Assembly: GCF_029227915.1 (NCBI RefSeq)
Contig: NC_079877.1
Location: 18,092,851 to 18,152,850, forward strand
From: Hydractinia symbiolongicarpus
Taxonomy: Eukaryota > Cnidaria > Hydrozoa > Anthoathecata > Hydractiniidae
Direction of reading: 5' to 3'
DNA: 60,000 bases
A program made the position numbers and the translations under genes. Shown one piece after another: positions 10,406 through 19,436 of this stretch (position 1 is its first letter; every line of letters begins with the position of its first letter). The notes below the pieces were generated by a model. The model did no database searches. It had not been told where the DNA came from and worked only from the letters and a program-made list of their open reading frames with translations.

Positions 10406-10794
10406 ATGAATAGACAGGAACATTGGATCGAGGCTGTTGAAAATAAGATCCACATATTCAAGGATGTACCCGACCGGTTCAAGACGCAGGACATGTGCAA
10501 TAAGGTCGTTAAAGAGTCCCCCTGGATGCTCCAATACGTACCGGACCAGTTCATGACGCAAGACATGTGTAATAAGTATTTTGAAATGTACCCCCATATG
10601 TTTATGTATATACCAGATAGGTTCAAAACACAGGACATATGCAATAAGGCCGTTGAAAATAATATCCACCTATTCATGGATGTACCCGGCTGGTTCAAGA
10701 CGCAGGACATGTATATACAACAAGTATTTTGAAAAGTACCCTCATATATTCGAAGATGTACTCGATGTACAGTTGACACTGGATTTGTGTTGAT
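10406..10794 (+). pseudogene. 24-residue-repeat protein (DUF4116-like), first copy, frameshifted
   Basis: First gene of the left arm; its ATG lies in the terminal repeat. It consists of tandem 24-residue units of the form VPDRFKTQDMCNKxVxxxPxM (at least five), similar to the DUF4116 repeat of giant viruses and some mobile elements. No enzymatic role is known. The frame of 10406-10732 ends after a TA-rich slip near 10712 (+4 bases). The repeat sense then resumes in another frame as NKYFEKYPHIFEDV and stops at about 10793. A second copy lies at 11642-12133, and about 135 bp are nearly identical between them (10468-10602 and 11646-11780). The first copy therefore looks like a truncated duplicate, or the two are halves of one gene separated by a SINE-bearing insert. 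Confidence 0.65.
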
Positions 10795-10890
10795 TTCGTG
10801 TTATATGATACTATACGTTCGTTTCGTGTTCAATATGTTTGTTATGTGCATGTTTTATTGTTATTTTATGGTGTATTGCGTAATAAACTT

Positions 10891-11245
10891 GTGGCGCCGT
10901 AGATTAGTGGTTATAGCTCTCGTACTCTGTGCGGGAGACCGGGGTTCGATTCCTCTTGACGGCGATTCAACATGGGCGAGTGAATGTTACCATAGCCCCG
11001 GGTTAACCCAAGCCATGTGAGGGAAATTGGGAAGATGGCACACTGTGTGGGCCGTTGGATGTTGCCGGGAGTTGTCTGGTAGAGAGCGGGCTCTAATTGG
11101 GTCTGCGTAGCTCAAAATGAGCATTAAATACTCTAGGACTCTCCATCTACGCCATGGCCCCTCCTGGAAATAATAGACAGGGTATATCCCTCGATATTTG
11201 TGAGGCTAGCCATGTAAAATATGCACATCTATCTATCTATCTATG
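10891..11245 (+). mobile_element. tRNA-derived SINE
   Basis: The head has a polymerase III A box, TAGATTAGTGG (10900-10910), and a perfect B box, GGTTCGATTCC (10943-10953), spaced as in a tRNA. A tRNA-unrelated body follows, then a tail of (ATCT)n at about 11227-11243. The head is tRNA-like (GGCGCCG at the start, GGCG at the end of the T arm). The long body and microsatellite tail mark it as a SINE rather than a tRNA gene. I could not see convincing target duplications. Confidence 0.75.
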
Positions 11246-11641
11246 TTCGTGTCTCAAGTGTGCTATTTTCATTGATAGAATTTATATATGTAGTTTTTTC
11301 ACGTTTCTTTATTCATTCCCGCTCAAAAAGACAAAGTAACAAGTTTACATCAAATTTCAAATACAAAAGTTACAAAGTTTTATTTTATCAAATTTCAAAT
11401 AAATTTGCGTCAGTTAAAGAGATCAAGAAAGTTATACACTCACTATGTTCATCCTGTCAAGCCCTGTAAAGAATAGTTGGTATATATTTGTTATTTATTT
11501 AGTTATTATTCATTTCAAATTTAGGCGTTGTGTTTTTCTTTGTATTTCATATTTTCTGTGTATTTGTTTTAGTTTGAACCTTGTTTAAAAAAAAGTTCCA
11601 AACAATTCTATCAGGGTTTTTTGTGATCCCGCGAAAACTTA
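11246..11641. other. No gene seen; insert between two repeat-protein copies
   Basis: AT-rich sequence with a repeated CAAATTTCAAAT word (11350-11405) and no coding signal. It separates the SINE from the second repeat-protein copy and shows no similarity to the Polinton genes. It is probably part of a foreign insertion or of a decayed duplicate. Confidence 0.35.
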
Positions 11642-12133
11642 ACACCCGACCGGTTCAAGACGCAGGACATGTGCAATAAGGTCATTGAAGAGTCCCCCCA
11701 CATGCTCCAATACGTACCAGATCTGTTCATGACGCAAGACATGTGTAATAAGTATTTTGAAATGTACCCCCATATGTTCTATCGGGTACCGGATCAATTC
11801 AGGACGCAGGACATGTGTAATGAGGCTGTTGAAAAGCATCCCGACATGTTCTACTATGTCCCGGACCGGCACAAGACGCAAGGCATGTGTAATGAGGCTG
11901 TTAAAAAGCATCCCGACATGTGCTACTATGTGCCGGACTGGTTTGTCACACGGGACGTGTGTAGTCGCTGCATTGATCCTGAACTACTATATGCCTATCG
12001 CCAGAGGAAATCTGAAAAGGTCGGGATTAAAGAGGATCTTCTTCTATTAACCTGGCATCCAGATCGGGTCATCGATTGGTGCTTTTCGGAGGATGAAAAG
12101 GCAAGTCTTAAAAAATATTGGGGGTTGGCCTGA
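11642..12133 (+). CDS. 24-residue-repeat protein (DUF4116-like), second copy with C-terminal domain
   Basis: The frame is open from 11627 but has no ATG before 11669, inside the first repeat, so the true 5' end is missing. Five units of about 24 residues (for example VPDQFRTQDMCNEAVEKHPD) are followed by a non-repeat domain ending in WHPDRVIDWCFSEDEK and KKYWGLA. The WHPxRVxDWC segment is a C-terminal signature I associate with this protein type. Regular spacing of the VPD and CNEAV positions suggests a helical-repeat solenoid. Role unknown. It may be the 3' half of the gene starting at 10406. The protein is acidic and Met/Cys-rich and has no signal peptide. Confidence 0.6.
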   Translation, partial: TPDRFKTQDMCNKVIEESPHMLQYVPDLFMTQDMCNKYFEMYPHMFYRVPDQFRTQDMCNEAVEKHPDMFYYVPDRHKTQGMCNEAVKKHPDMCYYVPDWFVTRDVCSRCIDPELLYAYRQRKSEKVGIKEDLLLLTWHPDRVIDWCFSEDEKASLKKYWGLA

Positions 12134-12182
12134 AACGGTATGTTACAGGGTAATTGTTGTAAAATGACACCTATAATAATAA

Positions 12183-12374
12183 ATGTGCATCAACTGTTGG
12201 GGAAAATTTGATATATTTGGAAGTGCGGTAGTCATGACCTGTATATCCTGTATTGGTCTCTCCCTCCCATTAATGGCGTTGGCCCTAGTACAAGAATCGG
12301 AGAAGAAGAAGGATAATGAACGAAGGATTCGGGATCTAGAGGATCGTCTTGATGACTTGGAAATAAATGGATGA
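12183..12374 (+). CDS. Small membrane protein with coiled-coil tail
   Basis: A 63-residue ORF with a true ATG, preceded directly by TATAATAATAA. One hydrophobic segment (about residues 13-36, VVMTCISCIGLSLPLMALAL) is followed by a charged heptad-like tail (ESEKKKDNERRIRDLEDRLD) that should form a short coiled coil. It overlaps the next small gene by 8 bases (ATGGATGA). The compact overlap and promoter-like box support a real gene of the element. Function unknown; a membrane-anchored virion or fusion-related role is only a guess. Confidence 0.5.
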   Translation: MCINCWGKFDIFGSAVVMTCISCIGLSLPLMALALVQESEKKKDNERRIRDLEDRLDDLEING

Positions 12375-12578
12375 ACAACAATGTAAGGATTGTGAACGTA
12401 TGCTGGTGAATATGACCGATGTAGGTGCGGGCGAAGGTTTGATGTAGGCGGTAAAATTTTATGCTGGTACTGCTATCAGGACTATATCGCCTACAACGGT
12501 GGCGGGTGTGCATGTACGATGACATGCAATTCTCTGACATCGTTCGAAATATATAAAAAACAAGATGCTGAAATTTGA
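12367..12578 (+). pseudogene. Small Cys-rich (zinc-binding) protein, frameshifted
   Basis: Starting at the overlapping ATG (12367), the frame reads MDEQQCKDCERMLVNMTDVG. After a one-base shift near 12425 it continues as CRCGRRFDVGGKILCWYCY and a second Cys cluster, ending at the TGA at 12576-12578, inside the next gene. About 70 residues carry CxxC, CxC and WYC pairs, so a zinc-ribbon or knuckle is likely. It is too short and broken to appear as a single long ORF. Its tight overlap with both neighbours argues that it was a real gene. Confidence 0.45.
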
Positions 12579-13146
12579 AAATGAGTTTGTCAATTCAAAA
12601 TTATTCTACAACTTTGCTACTACGTTTACAGACATCAACGATATTAATGTGGAATACCTAAAAGTTTCAGAAGCCAGGCCTGCCAACGGGGGTAAGAATA
12701 TAAGATACGTGATAAGTTATCATACAGAGGACAGGGGTGTGGTGGGTCTTAGGGTGAAAAAGCCAAAAATCTGGTCCGTACATGGGGTGAACAAGTATAA
12801 CGCTAATGCATCACCGGTAATGAGTCTCGATTTCGAAGAGTATCCGGATTGGGTTGCGAAGTACCGCCAAATCTGGGACAGGATCGAAGAGTTAGTTTTT
12901 GAAAAATTAACGATGGAGCCCGTAAAAAAGGATCGTTACGTGAACGCCAAACTCCAATATTACAAGGATGTAATTACCACCAAATTCCATGGCATGCCCG
13001 TGCCATATGATGAGCTCTGCCAAGCCAGTGCAATTGTTGCCATTTCATCGTTATATGTACAAGGTAACAACTACTACCGGCAGGTACATATCACAGAATG
13101 TCGGTATAAAGACTTTAAAAGGGAATGGTTGCTAAGAGAGGACTAG
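12565..13146 (+). CDS. Conserved-looking Polinton protein of unknown function
   Basis: An intact 193-residue ORF preceded by TATATAAAAAACAAG directly before its ATG. It is soluble, mixed alpha/beta, with no signal peptide or membrane segment. Features include the central motif WSVHGVNKYNANAS and a C-terminal block, QASAIVAISSLYVQGNNYYR followed by QVHITECRYK. I recognise the tail as recurring in cnidarian Polintons but not as any named family. A non-specific DNA-binding or virion role is conceivable. It is one of the few unbroken reading frames of the element. Confidence 0.6.
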   Translation: MLKFENEFVNSKLFYNFATTFTDINDINVEYLKVSEARPANGGKNIRYVISYHTEDRGVVGLRVKKPKIWSVHGVNKYNANASPVMSLDFEEYPDWVAKYRQIWDRIEELVFEKLTMEPVKKDRYVNAKLQYYKDVITTKFHGMPVPYDELCQASAIVAISSLYVQGNNYYRQVHITECRYKDFKREWLLRED

Positions 13147-13258
13147 AAAAACCATATTTTTAGACCCTTTAAGTCTATAAAATATATACAAAATTAAGGC
13201 CTATATTCAGGTGGGCACTCTACATAGTGCTTGTATATTGTACAGATTGCAGGTTTTT

Positions 13259-13677
13259 TTAAATTTCATCTTTCCCTTCCTCTCTGCCCTTGGCAACCAA
13301 CTGGGCTCTCACCTGTTTATTGATAGCATTCACAATACGATTAAACCTCTGCCGCATTTGCTCCTTCAACAGCATATACCATTCTTTTTCACAACTGATC
13401 AGGCTATATTCATGGTCACTGATAACACAATTTCCATCGCCTTGCTTATTAGGTCAACGATACTGTTCAATTTGGCTTCCGCAAGCAACCTTATACCCTC
13501 ATGTTTTTTTGACTTAACAGGTAGACGTTCCGAAGACCGGCTTGCCCTATTCCGGCGGCAATCACGAGTCCCCCCCCCCATGGCACAAGCCAAGGGTACC
13601 CCCATACCTGAGGCCTTAGCTCCTATCCCAAGCCCCGACGTGATTACACTTACACCAAGCAGACCATGATCACCCAT
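13259..13677 (-). pseudogene. Gly/Ala-rich plus helical Polinton protein, frameshifted
   Basis: Read on the minus strand, an N-terminal Gly/Ala-rich hydrophobic part (GVSVITSGLGIGAKASG) is followed by a basic segment and then KHEGIRLLAEAKLNSIVDLI. After a one-base shift near 13400, the sense continues as ISDHEYSLI and a helical MLLKEQMRQRFNRIVNAI segment to the stop at 13259. The layout of membrane-active Gly-rich part followed by a helix-rich tail recurs in cnidarian Polintons. Function is not known; an internal virion or membrane-lytic role is a guess. A run of eight C near 13573 marks a possible slip site. Confidence 0.5.
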
Positions 13678-13689
13678 CCAATGTGTTGT

Positions 13690-14247
13690 TCTTAAATTTT
13701 TTCGCCAATCTATTTCTTTCCTTTATTTTATCCCTCCAGGCATTCAACTCCGTAGTGGGAAGCAGGGCCACTTTTTGCCATTTAACAGACAATCGGCCTC
13801 ATACAACTGGGGACAAACGAGTCATAGTCGAATATAGACGTCAGTCATGTAGTATGAATCATAGTCGCACTTCGTATAGCACTTTTTTGCGGGGTCTTAG
13901 GGTAGACCCAAAAGTTTCTGCAATGGCCTGTTAATAACCACCGTATATCCATCGTTGACACGGAGCCTGCATAGTCCATTTTTCAGGACAAACAGTTTGA
14001 TCTTTCCCTCTGCTTGGCTGTTGACAATAGCCGCGATATCCTCGATTTTGTACAACCCATTCATAATCTCGATCCGAGTCACCCTCTGATCGGGCTCAAC
14101 TTTGCGGATGGTAAAGTCGTTATTACTGTACAGGTTCAGCCATGCAGGTCTAATACTGATCAATTTCAAGGCTATCCTACTATCCTGCCCCACGTAGTCT
14201 TCAATTGTAGTTGGTTTTTCGATTTCGGTAACGTATAGTTGCTTCAT
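13690..14247 (-). pseudogene. Probable minor capsid (beta-rich) protein, broken C-terminus
   Basis: The likely start is the ATG at 14247 (MKQLYVTEIEKP); the reading frame begins at 14343 without an ATG. A block reading RIEIMNGLYKIEDIAAIVN, then repeated beta-type segments ending VVINRPLQKLLGLP, fits the pattern of jelly-roll minor capsid proteins of Polintons and adenovirus-like elements: a glycine-tyrosine turn, then strands and a closing LLG. The frame stops at 13897, but related sense appears to continue to about 13690 with several frame changes. It lies head-to-head with the probable capsid gene at 14305. The assignment rests on pattern only. Confidence 0.45.
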
Positions 14248-15190
14248 CCCTTTCTTGTTAGAAGAGAAGGATGAACATGTATTCGTACAACCACTCGGCA
14301 AGGTATAAAAGTAACAAGGGGAATGGCCACTTGGTGTTACCAAGTTGGAGCACCAGGACCTCTACGTGAGTACAGAGTCCCATATCTCCGTAGCATTCCC
14401 GGAGTTTACCAAGTACGCTATAAAGGTACCAACAACCTATCTTGATGACCTCGTTAATGTGAATTGGAAGGGTCAGGCATTAGACTATTGGAACATTTAG
14501 GTTAATTTCAATACCCATTGCGCAGCCACTGCATTAGGCATATATATGTGCCAAACACATGACAGGCTCCGTACCCCTTATCAATTCCATCTTCAAATTT
14601 CACGTTTACTATCATATGCGTCGTATTCTGGCAAGGATGAAGGTACCCATGCCGTACGACGATGGGTTCTCGCAGTACAAAAATCCATACTCGAGCTCAG
14701 GCTATGCCCAGGTATGCCGCGAATGCGGTGCAGAACCGGATGCGTTGTACAAGTTTAAAGCTGTCATGTCGTCCTTAACGGATGGCAGATGGTGTCTGCA
14801 AGTTGACGGCGACTGGGCAAAGTTTATTATGCCCACAAGCCAAGGTCTGACGTCAGAGAGCCTGACCAAACTTAGTGAGGGTATTTGCGTCTATGTGGTC
14901 CTGTTGCTAGGGTCCCAGGCAGGTTCCAAGGCATCTCTCATCGGATCAAATGCCGACAACTACACGGCAAGGCAATTTGAGGCTATGACAGAACGTCGGG
15001 AAAATGTAAGCCATGACATTACGGAGTTTCAAAAGGTGAAATATGCCAGGACCCCGGTGAATTTCGCTGTAATGCACCATGTGTACATGCTGCCCTCCGA
15101 TATGAATCTGCGCATATATATATATATATTCCAAAAGGCTTCAAATTGAACTATCATCATAACATCCCTTACTTATCAACTGAGGATATT

Positions 15191-17839
15191 ATGAAAAAGT
15201 GCTCAAAACGTCTTATGAAAAGAACTATTGGATGGAACAAACGCAAACTACGATTATCTCAAAAAGAACTTACGAGTATCATCAACGATGAAGACTTAAC
15301 CATCGACTTTACTTCACGTCTTAAAGCTGAACTTGATACAAGGAAAAACAAACTGTCATCAATCTTCAAAAACAGACGTATTAAAAAGTATAGAAGAGAT
15401 AAATTAATGTTAATCGAGCAAATTACAAACGTTGATTTATACATCGTTGCAAAAGAAAGGAAAAGGAAAACCAACGCTAAAGAGAATCTTATTTCTGATA
15501 TTCCAATACCATCGCATGAACCCATCAACCTTACTGATGAGCCTATCGATCCAAATTTGTCATCTCTTTGCATCAAAGGACCTTCCTTCATTCCATCGCC
15601 GTCCAGTATGAATTGGTTACAGCTTCTTAAAGATTTCGATAACTTCAAACATAGATTAAGAAGTCGAGCTTTCTTCCATTCTGAGACCAATACCACTACA
15701 CCTGCAGATGAACCACACCAGACCAAAGATACCATATTGCCACCTTACGTAAAGAAAACGGTATCAACCATCGCACCTCGTTCGAATTTCCACGAACTTG
15801 AGACATTTTTGAGTCGGATTGAAAATGATCTTTTTTCTGATACGACTAGAAAACCACACCAATCAAATTTGACAAGAGAGGAAAAACAAGCTTTAAACGA
15901 TTGGAAAAAACACATGCACGATCCCGAAAACCAAACTATCCTTCGTATTCAAGATAAGGGAAATCGTTTCGTCTTAGTCAATAAAACAACAGATCGTGAA
16001 AAGGCACGTCAACAAATTGAAAGAAGTAACTTTATCGAGATTGACAACGATCCAACACAAAATCACATTGAAGTGGTAGATCGTTTTGTTACAAAATGGA
16101 AAAACAAAGGCGATTTATCCTACAAATGGGCTAACTTCATTCTCAACGATAACGCCCAACCTGGTAAAAATTCAACCCTTTACAAGACACACAAAGCTGG
16201 TACACCTGTTCGTCTCCTCACTACAGGATGCAACACCGCCATTGAGAATCTTGCAATCTTTGTTGAGAAACATTGTGCTCCAATGGCCGAATCGATTTCT
16301 ACAAGGATCAAAGATACCCAACATCTCTTACAAATAATTGACAACTTGAATTTGAAAACGATTACCGACAACACCATACTTGTCTCATTCGATATCGTAA
16401 ACATGTTCCCTAGCATCGACAACACTTTAGGAATAAATGCTGTACGTAGCTGTCTTGAAACCAGAGCAGAACAATCACCTTCAACTGCTTGCCTTGTTGA
16501 AGCACTGAAGATTTGCCTCACGCACAACAACTCTACATTCGATGGAAAGCATCTCATGCAAACGAATGGAACTGCCATGGGTGCTGCCAACTCTTGTTCA
16601 TACGCTGACATCGCCATCAAATGCGTTGATGATGCTGTTCTTGCGACAATGGATAACGAATTTCCAGAGATCAAATACTTTGGTCGATACCGCGACGATT
16701 GTTTGTCCCTTTGGTGTGGCGATCCGAATCGTTTACGAACATTTCTCGATTTCATCAACACCTTAGCACCTGGAATCGAGTTCACAATGGAAGTCGGCGG
16801 GAAATCCATATGTTTTCTTGATTTGCGGATCAAAATAAAGGAGAAAAAACTTTCTACATCAGTATACTGCAAACCAACAAGTAGTCTTATGTATCTCCAC
16901 GGCAACTCGTGCCATCCAAAACGCTTAAAAGATGGCATATCGCTTGGCGTTGCTACACGATTGCGTCGGATTTGCTCTTCAGATGACGAATTCAACCTAA
17001 AAGCGAAAGAATACAAAGCTTACCTTGCTGCTCGTAATCACGATCCGAAAGCCATCAAAAAAAACTTCAATGCGATTGAACAAAAAACAAGATCCGAAGC
17101 TCGCAAGAAAACTACCAAGAGCAAATCAAAAATGACCATATTCTCTACGGAATACAATCCATGCGGTCCGAATATCAAAAGTATCGTCAAGAAACACGTT
17201 GACTTGATATACGACTCACCGACGCTTGCTGAAGTTTTTCCACGTGGATCGATCATGGTTGCCAACAAAACGTTGAAAAACCTGCAACAACTAATGGTTC
17301 GAGCTGATCCTTATACTACGAGATCCACAAAAGACGACGAAAATCCTGGATACGTACCATGTGAGAAGAAATGCGATTCTTGCAGCAACTTTGTTGATCA
17401 CGTCGACTCTTTTACCTGCAACGCTACAAAGAAGCATTTTAAAATCCGTAAACAGCTCACTTGTACTACCAAACACGTCGTATACATGTGCTATTGTCTT
17501 AAATGCAAAAAACAAGGCATTGGCTCCACAAACAGCTGGAAACATCGTTTGGCCAATTACAAAAGCCACATCAAGAACCAAGTTAAATCTTGTCAAATTG
17601 TCAAGCACTTCATCGAATGTTGCAACGATGCCGAAAATCCAACGAAATTTCTTCGCTTCATTCTGATCGATTATGTGGACAATACTGATCAACTTTCGAA
17701 CGAAAAGATCGAAGAAATCCTGCTCGAAAAGGAGAAGTTTTGGATCGGTACGGTGTGCGCGATTCATCAAGGCTTGAATGGATTCCACGATTGGCGACGT
17801 ACGAAACGTATACAGAAACATTTAATTGGCGATTGGTGA
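15191..17839 (+). CDS. Penelope-like reverse transcriptase with GIY-YIG-type domain
   Basis: An uninterrupted frame of nearly 900 codons. The first ATG is at 15191, but the frame is open from about 15110, so the N-terminus may be cut. A basic N-terminal region (linker and finger-like) precedes the reverse transcriptase. SFDIVNMFPSID (about codon 415 counted from 15146) holds the first catalytic Asp. NGTAMGAANSCSYADI follows, then RYRDDCLSLW (about codon 515), the YxDD motif. The thumb has CFLDLRIKIKEKKLSTSVY. A CEKKCDSC zinc knuckle precedes the C-terminal domain CTTKHVVYMCYCLKCKKQGI, a GIY-YIG-like nuclease with HV-Y and R-H spacing, then LEKEKFWIG with the catalytic-type Glu. The second half of the GIY-YIG signature (YVG) reads GIG, so activity is uncertain. 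It is the most intact large ORF in the window. Confidence 0.9.
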   Translation: MKKCSKRLMKRTIGWNKRKLRLSQKELTSIINDEDLTIDFTSRLKAELDTRKNKLSSIFKNRRIKKYRRDKLMLIEQITNVDLYIVAKERKRKTNAKENLISDIPIPSHEPINLTDEPIDPNLSSLCIKGPSFIPSPSSMNWLQLLKDFDNFKHRLRSRAFFHSETNTTTPADEPHQTKDTILPPYVKKTVSTIAPRSNFHELETFLSRIENDLFSDTTRKPHQSNLTREEKQALNDWKKHMHDPENQTILRIQDKGNRFVLVNKTTDREKARQQIERSNFIEIDNDPTQNHIEVVDRFVTKWKNKGDLSYKWANFILNDNAQPGKNSTLYKTHKAGTPVRLLTTGCNTAIENLAIFVEKHCAPMAESISTRIKDTQHLLQIIDNLNLKTITDNTILVSFDIVNMFPSIDNTLGINAVRSCLETRAEQSPSTACLVEALKICLTHNNSTFDGKHLMQTNGTAMGAANSCSYADIAIKCVDDAVLATMDNEFPEIKYFGRYRDDCLSLWCGDPNRLRTFLDFINTLAPGIEFTMEVGGKSICFLDLRIKIKEKKLSTSVYCKPTSSLMYLHGNSCHPKRLKDGISLGVATRLRRICSSDDEFNLKAKEYKAYLAARNHDPKAIKKNFNAIEQKTRSEARKKTTKSKSKMTIFSTEYNPCGPNIKSIVKKHVDLIYDSPTLAEVFPRGSIMVANKTLKNLQQLMVRADPYTTRSTKDDENPGYVPCEKKCDSCSNFVDHVDSFTCNATKKHFKIRKQLTCTTKHVVYMCYCLKCKKQGIGSTNSWKHRLANYKSHIKNQVKSCQIVKHFIECCNDAENPTKFLRFILIDYVDNTDQLSNEKIEEILLEKEKFWIGTVCAIHQGLNGFHDWRRTKRIQKHLIGDW

Positions 17840-18029
17840 CTTTTAATAAATTTTAAACCTGCTCTCCTTTTACCTCCATCGTAGTTTTTAGTTTTCTTTC
17901 ATCTCCATCGCTGTTGTTTTTAACATTTTTTATTAGCTTTTTATTACAGCAATTATATCTTTTAATTACAGCAATTATATCTACTTTCATAAAAACTTTT
18001 TTAGCAGATTCTTTTATCATTGTCATTTT

Positions 18030-18057
18030 CTGATGAAGTCTGTTGTAGACAGACGAA
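18030..18057 (+). ncRNA. Hammerhead-ribozyme-like core in the Penelope-like 3' region
   Basis: CTGATGA, a short stem-loop (GTCTG...CAGAC) and GAAA occur in the order of a hammerhead core, and Penelope-like elements are known to carry hammerhead ribozymes. An extra A separates CTGATGA from the stem, and the third stem and cleavage triplet are not convincing. This is a candidate or a degenerate remnant only. Confidence 0.35.
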
Positions 18058-19009
18058 AATTTAAATAAATATAATTTTATCACTCAATTACAAATGCAGT
18101 CGTTCATCATTTCCAGCATTCCTGTGTGTTAATATATATATATATAAACAAAGCAGCTCCTGGGCATGAAAGGTAGGAGACAGAGGGTACAAATCTCCCA
18201 TATGGCCTCAACCATCGGCCAGAACGAAGATCTGTTACCCTGAACGGTAAGGAGGTCCAAAACATATCTTATTATAACATCCTGGCAGTGTACAGAGACC
18301 TCTGGTTACCAAATTTTGATAGGGACAACAACCTTATTCTACAAGGAATAAATCCAAATGATGGGACCATCAGGGCTCTACAGGTAAAAGCCAGTGATCA
18401 TGTGGGTACGGACGAAGAGAAGACCATCGTTAAGGCCTATGGGACAACGTTTTGTACACCCCTTGGAGGGATGTTCGAGTTGTCCCAAGATCTCCCATTC
18501 TATCCAGCGGGACTATTACGGCAAATTCCAATTTATCATCAATTTTGCATCTTACGGAGAAGTCATTAAAGATGCTAGGATGGCAGCCTCGGGGAGCACA
18601 GCGGCCAAGCCGGCCGATGTCGCATATAACATTACCAATCTCAGGCTTGAATTCGATAAGATTACTCATGAGGGCTTGGCACGTGCGATGATGTCAAACT
18701 CGCATGCGATGGTCCCAAAAGACCATTTAGAACAAATCGTCAGTATCTTTGGTAGTCACGACTCGAACGTGACAATTGGAAAAATTCTTTAATGAAAGGT
18801 ATGCCCTATTTGTGGATTTTCGGGCATCTCCCGACAATATTTTGCATGGTAGCGGTAGACCACTACAAAGACTGAGCGATGGTATAACCCTCCACATCAC
18901 CAAAGAGGCTGACTGAATCGGGGATTTTATATGTTATGTATACCTGCTGCAGTATGCGCAAATGAATATTTTGGATGACAGATTGCACCGTGTTAAATAT
19001 TAAATAAAG

Positions 19010-19419
19010 ATGGCGACAATAGCTGTACTGATAGTAGGTGCGGCGATCAACGCCCTGGCATTCTCCTGAACAAACTATCTATTCTCTAAGCTATCGGGCA
19101 TGGTGAGGCGGAGAGGAAAAGACATGACCTTGCGGTTAAAAGGCTCAATCCGGCCCAGGCGGAATGGATACGTAAGAGGCAGGCTAAATTGGACTGGTTC
19201 AACAAGGAACGAGAGAGGCGAATAAAAGCAGGTAAGAGTCTGAGAGAATTAGATAATAGTATGTACCAGTTTTATATTGCATCCGATAAAGAGGCACCAC
19301 AATTGAAGGACTTCTACACCCCTTCAAAAACCCAGGCCGATGGGGAACTCACGTTCGTACTTGGCTCATTATCACTACTAGGCTTCGTGGCCTACAAGTA
19401 TTTGCAAGAACGTTTTTAA
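19010..19419 (+). pseudogene. Conserved Polinton protein with N- and C-terminal membrane segments, broken
   Basis: It begins with the ATG at 19010, seven bases after the capsid stop, behind TTAAATATTAAATAAAG. The N-terminus MATIAVLIVGAAINALAF is hydrophobic. An in-frame TGA follows at about 19067, and a frame change near 19100 leads into the open frame AEWIRKRQAKLDWFNKERER and SMYQFYIASDKEAPQLKDFY. The end is a second hydrophobic segment (TFVLGSLSLLGFVAYKYL). I recognise this two-ended membrane layout with the DFYTPS block from other cnidarian Polintons, always uncharacterised. Its place between the capsid and integrase genes suggests a virion membrane or assembly role, which is inference. 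Confidence 0.55.
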
Positions 19420-19436
19420 CATGTAATAATAAAGAC

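Larger units (their letters stand above)
9642..10411 (+). repeat. Polinton left terminal inverted repeat (interrupted by a MITE)
   Basis: From ATAGAGAAATGTTACTTCTG inward, this sequence is the reverse complement of 31164-31451 apart from scattered differences and a 490-bp insertion at 9699-10188. It contains the CG-rich GCGCAGGCGCACGCGCACG run near the tip and ends at the ATG-bearing word AAAGAGAATGAAT, which is also present in the right repeat. The outermost three to six bases differ between the two ends (AAAT against GGGAGAT). Confidence 0.9.
15115..18150 (+). mobile_element. Penelope-like retroelement inserted in the capsid gene
   Basis: The foreign block starts after the TA-repeat at about 15112-15130 and ends at another TA-repeat at 18131-18150. 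The capsid reading sense resumes just downstream. The target was probably an (AT)n-like site, so the exact duplication cannot be read. The element contains one long ORF (reverse transcriptase plus GIY-YIG-like domain) and a 3' untranslated part of about 300 bp. That part has an 18-bp direct repeat (ATTACAGCAATTATATCT) near 17943 and a hammerhead-like motif at 18030. No upstream pseudo-LTR is present, so it is 5' truncated. Confidence 0.85.
14305..19003 (+). pseudogene. Probable Polinton major capsid protein gene, split by a Penelope-like element
   Basis: The sense runs in pieces. There is an N-terminal part at 14310-14490 (stop at 14498) and a central part in the frame of 14559-15110, ending NFAVMHHVYMLPSDMNL. 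After the 3-kb insertion, the C-terminal part runs over 18165-19003. The segment YNITNLRLEFDKITHEGLA (about 18620-18680) is the characteristic pre-terminal strand of double-jelly-roll capsid proteins of Polintons. The end, LLQYAQMNILDDRLHRVKY with stop at 19001, matches the family's usual tail. Breaks are seen near 14498, 18180 (stop), 18520 (shift), 18790 (shift) and 18915 (stop). Total coding length without the insert is about 590 codons, near the usual size. The gene cannot produce capsid. Confidence 0.6.

Noticed and set aside
10891-10962. A functional tRNA gene
   Set aside because: A and B boxes are good, but a clean cloverleaf with a matched acceptor stem is not seen and a 300-bp body with a microsatellite tail follows, which fits a SINE.
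16180-17821. Long antisense frames under the Penelope-like ORF
   Set aside because: Shadows of the intact plus-strand ORF with no domain of their own.
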